Assembly: GCF_019175285.1 (NCBI RefSeq)
Contig: NC_056528.1
Location: 45,450,054-45,514,053, forward strand
Source: Sceloporus undulatus
Taxonomy: Eukaryota > Chordata > Lepidosauria > Squamata > Phrynosomatidae
Direction of reading: 5' to 3'
Length of the DNA stretch: 64,000 nucleotides
In this document: positions 1 through 56,699 of the stretch, piece after piece
Layout: the number at the start of each line of letters is the position of its first letter
How positions within the stretch are numbered: position 1 is the first letter of the stretch
Notes under the pieces: model-generated
Told to the model about the DNA's origin: nothing
What the model saw: the letters and a program-made list of their open reading frames with translations, nothing else
Database searches by the model: none
Position numbers and translations under genes: made by a program

Positions 1-170
1 ACAGAGATATTTTAAAGGCAGCTGAAAAAATGGGATGGCAGAAGATTAATTTATTTTGCTTTATTGTAATCAATCTTAAATGTAAGATAAATCAAATTGA
101 TCCATTGCTGACAGTTTCATAACACAACTGCTTCAGAGTCCAGTATAGAACTGGCTATTTCAAGCTAAAT

Positions 171-175
171 GTGTA

Positions 176-214
<39 letters not shown>
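171..214 (+). repeat. (TG)n(TA)n microsatellite
   Basis: Compound dinucleotide run flanked by the same 12-mer CAAGCTAAATGT on both sides (161-172 and 215-226). Confidence 0.95.
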
Positions 215-1324
215 CAAGCTAAATGTATAAAAATATACCAGGCAGAGAAAATTCTGATTTAAGAATTTTTACAGCAGAATCCTTTATCTTCTTTCCTGAA
301 AGTAAACCCTATTGTACTAAATGGGATATCGGGGTAAATAGATATAGAAGTACACTACTGATTAATTAATTATATTAGTTTGAATCAATATGATGGTTAA
401 TCCGATGTTCATACGCACATGAGCATGAAAAGCAGAATCCCAAAACACATTTATAGGCCCTAACAGGTATTTCCACCTGCATGAGAGAAAAGAAGGGATG
501 CCCTTGTAAGACATTTGCTTATTTTCAGTTTTGAACAGCTATTTTAAAAGAAGTGTGTGCTTTATACAGAGGTGTGCGTGTGTATTGAGAATCTGATTCT
601 ACATTATTAACTGTGATCATTTTAGTTGATTACAACTACTTTTAACAGATGAATCCATCTAAATACAGACTGCAGTCCTAAAAGTAAAGAGAGGGGATGT
701 CTGGTTGATGGAAATATGGCTTTCTGTGTTCAAAGGAGGAACATCCCATGTGCAGCCATCTATGTAGTATGTCTGTGCAAACCTATATAATACCTCCCTA
801 ATACGAGGCATCTCCAGCTACTCACTCTTTAAGGTCACTGGGCATGGATGGATGGATGGTTGTGCGGAAATGGTATGGGGGGAAGAAATACTGCCTCGCC
901 TACACCTTTTGGCTTCTACAAAGAAGCCGAGCCAGATGCCCAAACAAATGACTGCGGTGCCCACTTCCTCGGCTGTGACACAGGAAATGGTGGGAGAAAG
1001 AATTAATCACAAGCATGGTGCGAAAAATCTCGCTGGAGCCAAGCTGTGCTTGACTCAAAACAACTGGAGGCCCTTGTTGTTTTACTTTCCGGAGCCATGA
1101 CTGTGTGTCCCCATCTGCAGATGGCAAGAAGGGCAGCCAGGGATGAATAACAAGGACCATTGCTCCCAGAGAAAGAGATAAATACCCACCAGGAGCCCAA
1201 AGGTATGCATTCTGCAAGTGGTCAAATGATTGGATTATCCTTAGGTATGGAAGGGGGGAAAATGGCAGAGGTGGAGAAAGACGAGATTGAAGTGGAGGTT
1301 CCTGGAAGCTCACACGGGTCCAAA

Positions 1325-1415
1325 GCGCACTGCGGAAATACTCCAGTTTGAGACCACTTTAGCTGCCCTGGCTCAGTGCTAGGGAATCCTGGGAATTGTA
1401 GTTCACTGAATGCAA
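1325..1415 (+). mobile_element. Palindromic MITE, left arm only
   Basis: GCGCACTGCGGAAATACTCC, GCCCTGGCTCAGTGCTAGGG and GGGAATTGTAGTTCA are the left arm of the family seen whole at 10353-10565. Confidence 0.6.
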
Positions 1416-1609
1416 GAGGAAGCAGCCAGAGCAGTAAAAGTGGAATAGCAGCACTATAAGAGGGTAGTGTGGTAATGCCATTGTTGCTGGTTATTACCTG
1501 TTTATTGCCGGGATAAGTCCTCTTTAGTCGCGACGCGTGTGAAAATCTTCATCGCGATTGCATGGTTTTCATGGGCAGATGTCCATTTAAACCCCTGCTT
1601 TCCCCCATG

Positions 1610-1708
1610 TGATAAAGTCCAGGGTTGCCTTAGGTTTGCTGTAAGTTGGAAACGACTTGAAGGCATACCACTACTAACCATCACAACAACAACAACAACA
1701 ACAACAAG
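1610..1708 (+). mobile_element. SINE 3' end with (CAA)n tail
   Basis: CAGGGTTGCCTTAGGTTTGC, then TAAGTTGGAAACGACTTGAA and GGCA, leading into (ACA)n at 1683-1708. This is the 3' end of the common squamate SINE also seen at 5058-5412 and 57726-57860. Confidence 0.75.
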
Positions 1709-1839
1709 CACCTTCACCTTACTTCTGGCCTCTCCGTATGAAATAACCCTCTGACCAGAATTTCAAACATGTCTGTGTTTTAATAATATATAATATTAAT
1801 ATGTATATTTATATGTACCATTTTTGTATGCTTTTAATC

Positions 1840-1900
1840 GTAGTCCTGTTTAATGTTGCGAGTCCCAGTTTTGGGAAAAGGGTGAAATATAAATTCATAG
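1840..1900 (+). mobile_element. L2-type 3' end remnant
   Basis: AATGTTGCGAGTCCCAGTTT TGGGAAAAGGGTGAAATATAA follows the CCCTGAGTCCC...AAGGGCGGGATATAAAT pattern of L2/CR1-type 3' ends. Confidence 0.5.
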
Positions 1901-2282
1901 TGAAAAAAGGACTGGCTTCCAATACTACTCTACACTTAAATTTGTCCAGACGCTAATTGTATGAACCGAGATAAGAGCGATCAAAATAAATTAAGGTAGA
2001 TTTTAAATACATAGAAGGACTGTTTTAAAAAAGAAATACTTTTGAATCGAAGAAAATAACATTTAAATAGCAAAGGTTTATACAAAGTGGATGAACATAG
2101 GAAGTGTGTAGATTTGGAAAACGAAATTGGATGACTCTATTGTATGTTGTTGTTTTGTATATTACTTATTGCAATAATAATAATGATAACAATAATAAAC
2201 ATGTTATGTTAAAATACTTTACATGTTTATACGTTAACATTACATTTTTCACACTTTCTGCTCAAGCAGTTTAATAAACTTT

Positions 2283-2505
2283 GGCCTGTTACAGACAGCT
2301 GAAATAAAGCTGCTTCGAGTCACAGTGGAGGTATGGTGTTTCAATGATGCATGCATCCTAAGAGTCCAGAAGCCGCACCAAAGCCACGCTCCAGTGGAGC
2401 GTGGCTTTGGTGCGACTTCTGGACTCTTAGGATACATGCATCATTGAAACACCATACCCCCACTGTGACTCGAAGCAGCTTTATTTCGGCCGTCTGTAAC
2501 AGGCC
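2283..2505. mobile_element. Near-perfect palindromic MITE, 223 bp
   Basis: Two arms of about 111 bp, about 95% identical, meeting at the CGCTCCAGTGGAGCG centre. Termini GGCCTGTTACAGAC and GTCTGTAACAGGCC, flanked by TTT on both sides. The same terminal word (GTTACAGACGG) ends the GC-rich element in intron 8. The superfamily is unresolved; a 3-bp duplication would suit Harbinger-type elements. Confidence 0.8.
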
Positions 2506-2910
2506 TTTATTTTAGGGAGCCTTCTTTGAAAATACAAGGAATAGATTAAGGAAAGCTGAGTGCTTCCTTCTAAGGACACAAACTACTAATGTATGTATAT
2601 TGCAATCTCACCCTTGTGTAGCATTTCCCATTTGTTCCTGGCAGGGAGGAAGAATGCTGACTTTTCTACTTGGATACTACTATATGGAGTAAGTTTACTA
2701 ATGCATTCAGAATCCCAACATTGCACATGATCATAACATGAAACGGCACTGAGGTGATGAATGGTCAAATCTGTATTGAGATCTGTTGCAAAATACATCC
2801 AATAATACAGCAAGATATAGCTCCTGGAAGCAGGATCTCATGCCCTTCCCTAGGACTCTATTAGCCTCAGGGACAAGGAGTTGGTTTCCAGATACAAGAC
2901 TAAGGTCCAA

Positions 2911-3100
2911 AACACACTTCAAGTGCCCTGGCTCAGAGGCAGGGGATTCTGGGAACTGTAGTTCAGTGAGACATTACTTAGCCTTCTCTGTCAGAGAGAG
3001 CTCTGGTGCCACAATAAACTTCAACTCCCAGGATGATTCCTTAGCACTGAGGCAGGGCAGTTAAGGCGGCCTCCCTCAAACAGGGCTATTGCTACAGTGC
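2911..3100 (+). mobile_element. Palindromic MITE copy
   Basis: GTCCAAAACACACTTCAAGT to GGGCAGTTAAGGCGGCC; the internal AGAGAGCTCTGGTGCCACAA loop gives the orientation. Shortened in both arms. Confidence 0.7.
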
Positions 3101-3255
3101 AGATCGATCATCTATCTATGGATCATCAATAATCTACCGAACATCATCCATCTGCTTCTCTGTCTGTCGATCTATATTCAATCATCTACCAAACTTCTAT
3201 CTATCTAATCAACAACCTGCCAAATATATATCCAATCTATAATCTATAATCTCTA
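3100..3255 (+). repeat. Degenerate ATCT-type microsatellite
   Basis: ATCTATCTATGGATCATCAA and similar words over 155 bp, ending about 50 bp before the CpG island. Confidence 0.7.
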
Positions 3256-3383
3256 TCTCTGCCATCCACTTTCCTTGCTCTGTTCCCTTGTTATTTTGTT
3301 GCTGAGGGAGGGAGGGGAGGGAGGCGTGCGCCGCCTACGTCATCGCCCTCCGACGTCACCGCCTCCCCATCGCACGCAAGCGC

Positions 3384-3391
3384 TGACGTCA
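3384..3391. promoter_or_regulatory. Palindromic cAMP response element
   Basis: TGACGTCA, a perfect CREB/ATF site, in the CpG island. Near relatives lie at 3336-3343 (TACGTCAT) and 3352-3358 (GACGTCA), so three CRE cores fall within 56 bp. Confidence 0.6.
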
Positions 3392-3536
3392 CCCTCCTCC
3401 TCCGCCCCGCCCCCGCGCTCCTCGGAACTCCTTGCGCTGCCGCATCACCTCCTCAGCGCCGCCCTCTTTTCCTCCCCTTCTCTCGGTCTCCTTCCGCGGA
3501 GGGGATTCTCTTCTGGTATCCCTCCGCGCCTTCCTA

Positions 3537-3616
3537 AAATGGCGGGAGGGAGGGCGGAGGAGGGAGGTCCCGCCTCTCCGCGCCCCTCTGCTCTCCCTCC
3601 TCCCGCCATGTTTGGA
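3537..3616. promoter_or_regulatory. Pair of inverted YY1-type motifs
   Basis: AAAATGGCGGGA near 3537-3548 and TCCCGCCATGTTTGG near 3602-3616 match the YY1 core (AANATGGCGG) on opposite strands about 60 bp apart. In CpG-island promoters such sites usually lie just downstream of the start site. Binding is inferred. Confidence 0.5.
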
Positions 3617-3742
3617 GGAGGAAGGGAGGCCGGCGCATTGGGCGCAAGGCAACGCGGAGGAGCCGCCCCCGTTTGCCGGCGAGCCGCAAGAGCAGCAGCC
3701 TCTCCGCCGCGTCCTCCTCCTCCTCTTTCTCCGGCCGAGAGG

Positions 3743-3811
3743 ATGGAGCTCTGGAAGGAGGCCTCCGCCGCTGCCGCCGCCTCTCCTCCTGGCTTCTCCT
3801 TCTCCTCGTAG
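3743..3811 (+). CDS. Possible upstream ORF, 22 codons, in the 5' UTR
   Basis: ATG in a strong context (A at -3, G at +4), encoding MELWKEASAAAAASPPGFSF and two more residues before a stop. It matters only if transcription starts upstream of 3743. A conserved peptide is not claimed. Confidence 0.3.
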   Translation: MELWKEASAAAAASPPGFSFSS

Positions 3812-3974
3812 GCGAGCGAGGCTGTCCCCGTCCCCTCAGAGCGAGGGGAGGGGAAGAGCATGAGCGGCTGCCCCGTCCTTCCCCGGACCAGGACCAGGAG
3901 GAGAGGAGGAGGAGGTGGCGGAGGAGACCCAGACGCCGAGGAACCGCCGCCGCCTCCGCCGCCTCGGAGGAGCC

Positions 3975-49335
<45,361 letters not shown>

Positions 49336-52130
49336 ATCCACTGAGGCACTTGGCCAAAGTGGAGCAGGGGGGAAAATCCAATAAGTAGCTCTTTATCTGC
49401 TGGGCCTGTGATTTAAAAGGCATACACATGTTCCTTCTGCACTACTTGAATTCTGTTGAAGAAAGGAGAAAAATGTCCATAGGTTCAGATGGATTCATAA
49501 TGCTTTTTGCAGGAAGTGTAAGTGGTTCATTTGAAGCAAAGCATCAGGGTACATCACAACGATCATGAGGAGTTTCTGTACACAGTCCTTTTCAGAGACC
49601 TATTACATTGTGTTAATACTTTTAAATACTGTATAGTTTTTGCCCAGTTTATTAAAAATGGTTTAGGGGACCATAGACACTGCTTCAGGTTGTAAATTTA
49701 AAACTGAAAAAAAAAAAGTCAGTGTTTAGTATTTTTGCTATTTGGCCCTATTGTAAAGAGGAAAAAAATGATTAAACTTATGTGCTATAGTTTTGTAAAT
49801 CCGTTCCTTTACCAATGGACTCCATTCACTTAACTCATTGGTACAACAAGACAAAAACAACAGAAAAGGATATGCCAGTGCAAAACGTACAAGTGCTGAA
49901 ATGGAAAACCTAGAGCTGCCTGGTGCTAGGCAATTGAAGAAAGTGTACAAAAGGAATTGGCTGTGAACCTGCACTTCAGTTATAGTATGAAAGCCATCAT
50001 TAGAACTGTAGGGTTGGTTGGATGGGGAGTGCCTTCTTTTTAAGGCTGTTGCGTGGTGGTGGTAGTTAGGATAATAACTAGTTATATTTTTTATCATATG
50101 TGTGGTATCTCCATACCTGGAGGTATCAGGACAAGGGTGAGTAAATGTCCATTGGGTATGCTATAGGTATAGAGTAAGACATTTAGGTATAGAATATCGT
50201 AGGGCTGTGAGTTGATTTAGATGAGTCCCCTACAACAATATGAACCTTCTGTGATAAGGGATTAGATGTGTTCCATTACTGGTGTACATTTCCGTAACAT
50301 GAGCTGTGCCCTTTTCATTTACTGTAGAAGGGCTAAAATTATGTCTGCACTGAGATTTTGAACATAAGCCCTCCAGAGTGAGAACCTAAAGAATGACTGA
50401 TATTACTTAAGTTTGGCAATTGAAGCCACCTTAGTAATTCACTGTGCTCTTGTTTTCCCCTTTGTTCCATGATCTGGTTACCATTGGGGCAGGGTATGTT
50501 TTTATGTTTTGTTTTTTCATATTGGGGATAGCAGTTATTTCATCCTGAATTGTAAGATACTGATGTTTTTATTACATACCATATTTCACAATGGTTTTTA
50601 TTTATTCACATTTAATAGGGAAAAAATCTACGATGTCATTTTTCAGATACTTTATAAAGATTTTAAAGGTAAATGCTAATATCCATGTCTTATTTTAAAC
50701 CCTTCTAACTGCTTGACATAAATACCTTTGCTGATTCGAAGAGAAGAGCTTGTCTCAGTGGGAGGAAGAAGAAAAGAGTCCTACTGGTGTTTTTTGTCTC
50801 CATCCACCATCACAGACCATAAATACTGTGGCATTTTTTTAGGACAGTCTAGGACAGCCTTCCCCAGTATGGTGCCCTCCAAATGTTTTGGACAGCAGCT
50901 CCACTCAGCCTCAGCTGGCATGGCCAGTAGGCAAGGAGAGGACCAGCCTAAGATTTTTGGCTGCCAAGTCAAGGAATGCAATGGCACACCACCCCAAGTA
51001 GAAAGTTCACTAGAAGGGCAGTTGAATAGTCAACAGTGCCAAAGGAACTGTGCCTCCACCGCACTGGAAAAGCTAGCCTGCTTTAGGAACGTGAGGCAGA
51101 GTGCATGACATGTAGCTGTCTCCTCTGCCATCTTGCAGCTCTCTCTCAGCATCTGCCGCCTGAGGTGTCTGCTTCAATTGGCCATGGCTGCACTCCATGG
51201 AGTCTGGAGGTGACAAAGTAGAGGAAGACTGGGCTAGGGAAACTGCAGCTGATTGAAGGAGCCCATGCTGCATTTGGATAAATTGCAAGCAGATGTGTAT
51301 TCTCAGAAAAGGTCATTTTGAAAAGAAGTGACTTTCAGGCATTGATTTTAGCATGGACAGCATAATGGTTCCGCAGTATTTGGTTACAAAATATGGAAAT
51401 GCACACGCCCTGAATCCAAAGGAAGTTAAAACTCCATTGTTGACTCCTAAATTATTTTGTTGCAAGATGAGTTCCGATGATTATTGCTTATCAGAACCTT
51501 CATGTTGAAAATATATCATCACCTTTTTTATTGTGATCTTCTGGAAATAACCACTAATGCAAGGAAGAAGAGAAAGTCATTGAATACATGCAATGAAAAA
51601 TGAAGACCTTATTGCATATTGAGTGTTATTATACATTTCCATTTTTGTTGTTGATACCTTAGTTGCACGTGGCAAAATAGCTGAAGCTAATGGTTTGCAG
51701 CAGAATGGCATTTTTAAAGTGTATCAGGATGTACGCAGGTTCTGAGCATGAAGGATGTGGGGGGGGGGGGGGAATACAGTATTGTTTCTATCAATTTTTT
51801 TGTCCTAATTAAATATGTAACTTTTTGTTTCTCATCCTAGCTTTTCTGTGAGGAACTTGGAACACTATGGTGTCCCATCTCCATGTCTTTATATAGTAAA
51901 GAAGCCTAATATGAGACGATTTCTCCACCCATCCCAGTATTGTCTATCCAGTACCTATCTACCAGCCAGAGTTGCACTTAGAAAGTCTTTCATGACACCT
52001 ACTACGTACTCTTTTTAATTGGACATAAAACTAATGGAATTAAATAAGAGAGGCTGGGAAACAGTGATGGGTTATGAATGGGTCTTTTAATTGAAGGCTC
52101 CCAGGCCCTACCTTTGTTATGAATAAAGAC
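49336..52130 (+). other. RPS6KA6: 3' UTR of RPS6KA6, extent uncertain
   Basis: Mostly unique, AT-rich sequence following the stop codon. Candidate polyadenylation signals are ATTAAA at 49651-49656 and AATAAA at 52122-52127, with later ones at 52507-52512, 54418-54423 and 56666-56671. Which is used cannot be told from sequence. An hAT-like fragment at 50860-50935 interrupts it. Confidence 0.5.
50860..50935 (+). mobile_element. hAT-like MITE fragment in the 3' UTR region
   Basis: CCTTCCCCAGTATGGTGCCC TCCAAATGTTTTGGACAGC is the left half of an hAT MITE. It interrupts the otherwise unique sequence after the RPS6KA6 stop. Confidence 0.55.
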
Positions 52131-53239
52131 TAAACTTTCAACGTTTGCTGATGATATATATAGCTGTGCCTGTGGCTGGCCAAAAGGTGAAATAACATTT
52201 TGTTACACTGGAACAGCAGGGCATGGGTTAGCTTGTTCATGGCTAAATGATTCACATTTGTGAATATGCTTACCTAGGACAGATGCTTACCTAGTACAAA
52301 TACAGAACAGGCTGTGCCACGGGGAAATGATGTTGGGCATTTATAGAAGACCATGAAAGTGACAGTTTGCCACCAAAAGCCTAACTAGTTCTTATGAGTT
52401 GACTATTTCATTTTGTTCTAGTGTTGATGCTGGAGACTAAGAGTGCATTGTATCTTTTCTGAACCAAGTTCTGCTGGTTATATAAGCATGTGGTAAGCAA
52501 TTTGAAAATAAATATTTTTAATGTAGCAGTGCTATACTTTTGAAAACCAAAGTAGGATAAATTAATAATAACAGAAATAATAAATGGTATTGCATCTTCC
52601 AACTTGAATGATCATACAGTTCTGATAACTTGATAATTTGGTGAGATGCGGGTGAAATTGGAGTAAAGCAGGAAAAGATAGTGGCTTCCATGCAAAGCAA
52701 AGTGAGGTACTGATAATTTCCCCTCGTTTTTATTTTAAAATACAGAACAGGCTACAGGATAAAATGCCGATTCTGTTGAAGTGACCTCAACACATGTCTA
52801 CAAATTTTTAGTCTTCAAGTAGACATTTTTTGTTTGTTTGTTTCTGTGTTTGGGGCAACAAATGCCCATTCTGTTGAATCCCCCCCCCCCCCGAGAGCAC
52901 ATTAATGAAAATTGGGAACATTTTGCTCTAAAGAATTGATTTATTAGGATGACCATCCAGATGTGTTTTGTTACCTTGCATTTCTACTGTCATAAGGTAG
53001 GAGAAAGGATGCCAGAGAATAATGCTGAGTCTGTCTTTTTAGTACACTTAAACATGCGGATTTAGGTATTTACAGACCACTATTCAATGTTTCAATGAAC
53101 ATTGGCCCGATTTGAATAAAATTCTTAATTCTGCTTAAAGTGTGAAGTGCCTTATCCAAATTCTTGACAGTTTTAGAGATGGCTGCCACAAAAGAAATAG
53201 AACATGCATAAGATCTGCATTGATTGTCGTACATTAATA

Positions 53240-53435
53240 TAGTAGGCCCTTGGTATCTGCTGGGGTTTGGTTCAAGGACCCCCCATGGATACCAAAATCC
53301 ATGGATGTTCAAGTCCCATTAAATACTATGGCACAGTAAAATGATGCCCCTCACATAAAATGGCAAAATCGAGGTTTGCTGTTTGGTTTTTTCAAGCTGT
53401 GGATGCTTGAATCCGTGGATTCAAAAATTTGAACA
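53240..53435 (+). mobile_element. Tigger/pogo-like fragment
   Basis: AGTAGGCCCTTGGTATCTGC, TACCAAAATCCATGGATGTT and GCTTGAATCCGTGGATTC are family landmarks shared with 27931-28105. Confidence 0.75.
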
Positions 53436-53734
53436 GTCATACCCTGTTCTCATTTTGCGTTGCTCAACAATGTCTGCACTCAAGGCGCACTGTGCAAGTT
53501 ACAGTTGTAATGACTATTCCCCTTTATGTTGAGGTGAGTTCTTGTAGGTTGCACTACTTGTTCAGAAGTAACCTGGTGGGGCTCCTTGGCATTTCCATGA
53601 TGGTCACCAGCTAAGCTGAACTGGCTCCAATTTAATAGTGAAGACGTTTTATGAGAACCAGTCCTAATTAAATGCTTTTGACTATGTATTCCAACTCCTT
53701 TGCGCCTGTGCAGTCAACTTTCTTTCCCTCTCGA

Positions 53735-53955
53735 TTTTGCCTTTTTACGTTGGTTATTCCGCATTTGCTGGGCTTAGGGGTGAAGGACCCCTTGAATGTG
53801 GGAAAACCGCAAATAAAGAAAAACCTAAAAGTTTTAAACCTAAAAGAATACTTCTCTAGGAATCTCCAGGATCTCCAGTGCCATTGTGGAGGTTATTGCA
53901 ATGGCCTAACAAGGTTTCCAAGTAATCTTTACTCAACTAGCTATTGGAGAACATA
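53735..53955 (-). mobile_element. Fragment of the MITE family at 13240-13601
   Basis: TTAGGGGTGAAGGACCCCTT, GTGGGAAAACCGCAAATAAA and CTAGGAATCTCCAGGATCTC match the reverse complement of that element. Confidence 0.6.
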
Positions 53956-53999
53956 AGTTGTCAAAACAAACTATTTGACTTGTTCCCCACCTTCCCCCA

Positions 54000-55960
54000 A
54001 TAGTGCTACTTTCCTCCGGTAAGGGTAAATGATAAAATACTTTTACACTTATGGGGCATGTGCATTTCACTTGCAAGTTAGTGTCCTAGTGCCATCATGA
54101 AATTTTTCAGGCATAACATTACATGGGGGCAGAAACCGTGGTTTTGGTTTGTATGGATTGCTGCCATTTTAAAATCTTCTAAATGTGGCTTACTACAGAG
54201 AGGTGGCAGTGAAGTTTTTGGATGCATCATATGAGGGGAAATAATAACTTCTTGAATGATTTTAAGATGGCTAAATAAACCAAATTATGAGTGTCTAGGC
54301 TATAGCACATGTTGAGCCTGTCCAGCTTAAAATGGCAGTGCATCTTCTTTTAAGCAAGAAGTTTGTATAATGCATAAATGCATTCTTTAAAAATTGTCTT
54401 CTAATTGGAGGAGGTTAAATAAAGGGATTATTCTTATGCTATCCAACAGCTGGTATAGTTGAATTTAGAGTAGTTTCATTCATTAAAAAGTGTTAACTGT
54501 ACCTCTACAAATCTGTATTCAGCTGCATATAATAGTGCGCACCTTTCCGAGTTGCATACTAAGAGATGTCTTCTGCCCAAGGCTAAGTATAGTTAAGATT
54601 CTCCAGCAAGGTCTCTTTTCCACAAGTTGTCTAAAATGAGTGCCAGTTGTGACCATCCATTTGAGTCCTTGCTATCTTTTTATTTAGGAATAAAAAGATG
54701 GCAAGGACATTCCCAATGGGCTTTGGCTCCAGATCTCCTGTGAGGAATTTCGGATAGTTGCTCCTACACTACAGTACTGTTAGTCGAAAATGAAAATGCT
54801 ATTAATGTTATATCAACATTAGGTAGAACTAGTGATACTGAATAGCTGAAGTGAATTGATAAATAATATCTAATTGAAGTCAAAAGGCATCTCCCACCCC
54901 TTCATCTTTTAGGGGGAAGGTGTAAACTAAGTTTTAAATTCCAATTCAGCAATTTCAGGGGCTTACCTTCCCCCCAGGTCCAGTTCTAGTACAGCCTTTT
55001 CAAAGCGTTTCATCAGGTTGCTATAAATATACTGTATAAGCAAAAATTATTTCTGTCTTTTTTCCTGTATGATAGATTTTTTTTCATTCGTTTTTACGCT
55101 GCATTCTTCCAGTTTTTCCAAGCACTTTTGGCACCTTTGCACTGAATGTCAAGGTTTGGACAGATCTTTCCTTGGCTTGCTCATACGTACTCCTTCCTTC
55201 CTTCCTTCCTTCCTTCCTTCTCAGTGCATGATATGATGGAAGACTACTTAAGTTTCACCATAATTTTCTATGATGAAACTTCCATTGTCAAAATGGGAAG
55301 CATTTGCCGGGATCAGAACAGGAGAAGCTCCAAAATGACCATTTGAAGTCTTGCTCTGATCCTGGTAACTATAATTTCCCTCTTTGGTAATAACAACCTA
55401 TGGTTTATTCAGGAACTCTTCAATTGTGGTACACCAAGTAGGGAAGGGACAATATTCTTGGGCAAAATAAGTTTTGTGTACTTCAGTTTTATAAGCTGAG
55501 AAAAGGTTGCATCTAAAGTAGGCCATGGGCTTGTTTCCATCTCTCAGACTCTTATGGCATGCGACTGGCCCTAAGTCTCAAAACCCATGAAAGCATTTCA
55601 GGAAACCCATTTGCACATTTCTAATTACATGCAATTTGGAGGGACAACTTCTTCAAAGATTTCAGATCTACCACTTCAACCCTGTTGTCAATAGTGTAAC
55701 TATCCTCTCAAAACATGTTGTGAATTTGTATCATATTGTATTTATTCTGTTCAGGTTTTTTTTCTTTTTCCTTTTCTTTAAAAAAGATTTTCATTAAGGA
55801 TCTGTATATATTGACATTAAAGTTTACATTGTACTATATTGCCCTATGGGTGTGGTTAATAATGTATTACATAGCTGGTGGCTTCGTTTTGGTAGAAGAG
55901 TGGAGCCTCCAGGTTGCATTCAGAGTCACTTCCTCATAAATGAGAATCGTTTAACCTTCA
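54000..55960. other. Downstream region with little structure
   Basis: Mostly unique AT-rich sequence containing an AATAAA at 54418-54423 and the (TTCC)n run at 55190. It may include the distal end of a long RPS6KA6 3' UTR. Confidence 0.4.
55190..55221 (+). repeat. (TTCC)n microsatellite
   Basis: About seven CCTT units downstream of RPS6KA6. Confidence 0.9.
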
Positions 55961-55967
55961 CCTAACT

Positions 55968-56092
55968 AGAGCAGGCTTGAGGATTTTGTGGCTCTTCTGA
56001 GACTGAATTACAACTCCCAGCATTCGTCACCACTAGATACCTGGATAGGGCAGCTGGAACTTGCAATCCACCAACATTTGGAGAACCACTTG
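55968..56092 (+). mobile_element. hAT-like MITE fragment
   Basis: TTACAACTCCCAGCATTCGT and GCAATCCACCAACATTTGGA are arms of the CAACATTTGGAGG family also seen at 8089-8336. Confidence 0.5.
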
Positions 56093-56121
56093 TTTTACAC
56101 ACGTTGATCCAACCTCTAGAT

Positions 56122-56257
56122 CAGTGGTTCCCAATCTTTGGTCCTCCAGATGTTTTGGGATTCAGCTCCCAGAGTTTCTGACTGTTGGCCAAAGTGGCCA
56201 AGGCTTGTGGGAGTTCAAGTCCAAAACCCTTGCAGGACCAAAGTTTGGGAATCACTG
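56122..56257 (+). mobile_element. hAT MITE, 136 bp
   Basis: CAGTGGTTCCCAATCTTTGG and CCAAAGTTTGGGAATCACTG inverted ends with CTAGAT on each side. Same family as 62655-62792. Confidence 0.8.
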
Positions 56258-56699
56258 CTAGATAAAGAGTTACTGCTGGAGCCCTAATCATGCACTCCTA
56301 TTCATTGGTGCTGCTTGTGCTTGTGGAGATGGAAGAGTCCAGGAACTCTTGCTTCTTCCCTACTATGGATGTTATCCTTCAGAGATCTTCATCTGGAGCA
56401 AATCGAATCCTTTCCTCCAAATGGCTTGGCTCCCTGGCCCAATTCTTGCCTTAGTTTGTGGGCATGCAGCATCAGAATGAATTTTGCCCTCTGTGTGACA
56501 CCAAGGGAGAATTGAATTTGGATGCCCTTGTTCTGAAACCTATTAATAGTCCCCTTGACATAAATAGAAGAGGAGCCAGGATGGCAACCCCTGAATAAGC
56601 AGAATGAAGAAAGGCAAGATCACACTGGCTGTGCTTAGTCTCTCTAAACTGAATCAATTGCCCTGAATAAAAGCTGTGCAACATTCTTGATTTTATTTC

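Larger units (their letters stand above)
1..3099. other. Upstream intergenic region
   Basis: No convincing host exon on either strand. Apart from the repeats listed separately (171-214, 1325-1415, 1610-1708, 1840-1900, 2283-2505, 2911-3100) it is plain AT-rich sequence. Open frames near 850-1350 lack codon-like character. Confidence 0.6.
3300..3974 (+). promoter_or_regulatory. RPS6KA6: CpG-island promoter and 5' UTR of RPS6KA6
   Basis: A strongly GC- and CpG-rich block begins abruptly after the AT-rich ATCT-type repeat and continues into exon 1. It contains a full palindromic CRE (TGACGTCA, 3384-3391), two further CRE-like cores (3336-3343 and 3352-3358), a GC box (CCCGCCCCC, around 3405-3414) and two YY1-type motifs (see separate entry). 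No TATA box is evident. The start site cannot be fixed from sequence; the YY1 motifs suggest dispersed initiation near 3500-3650. Confidence 0.8.

Noticed and set aside
852-1351. Overlapping open frames on both strands near 1 kb
   Set aside because: Equal openness on both strands, overlap with a MITE arm at the 3' side, and no codon bias or known domain.
1683-1708. (ACA)n run as an independent microsatellite
   Set aside because: It is the normal tail of the SINE directly before it.
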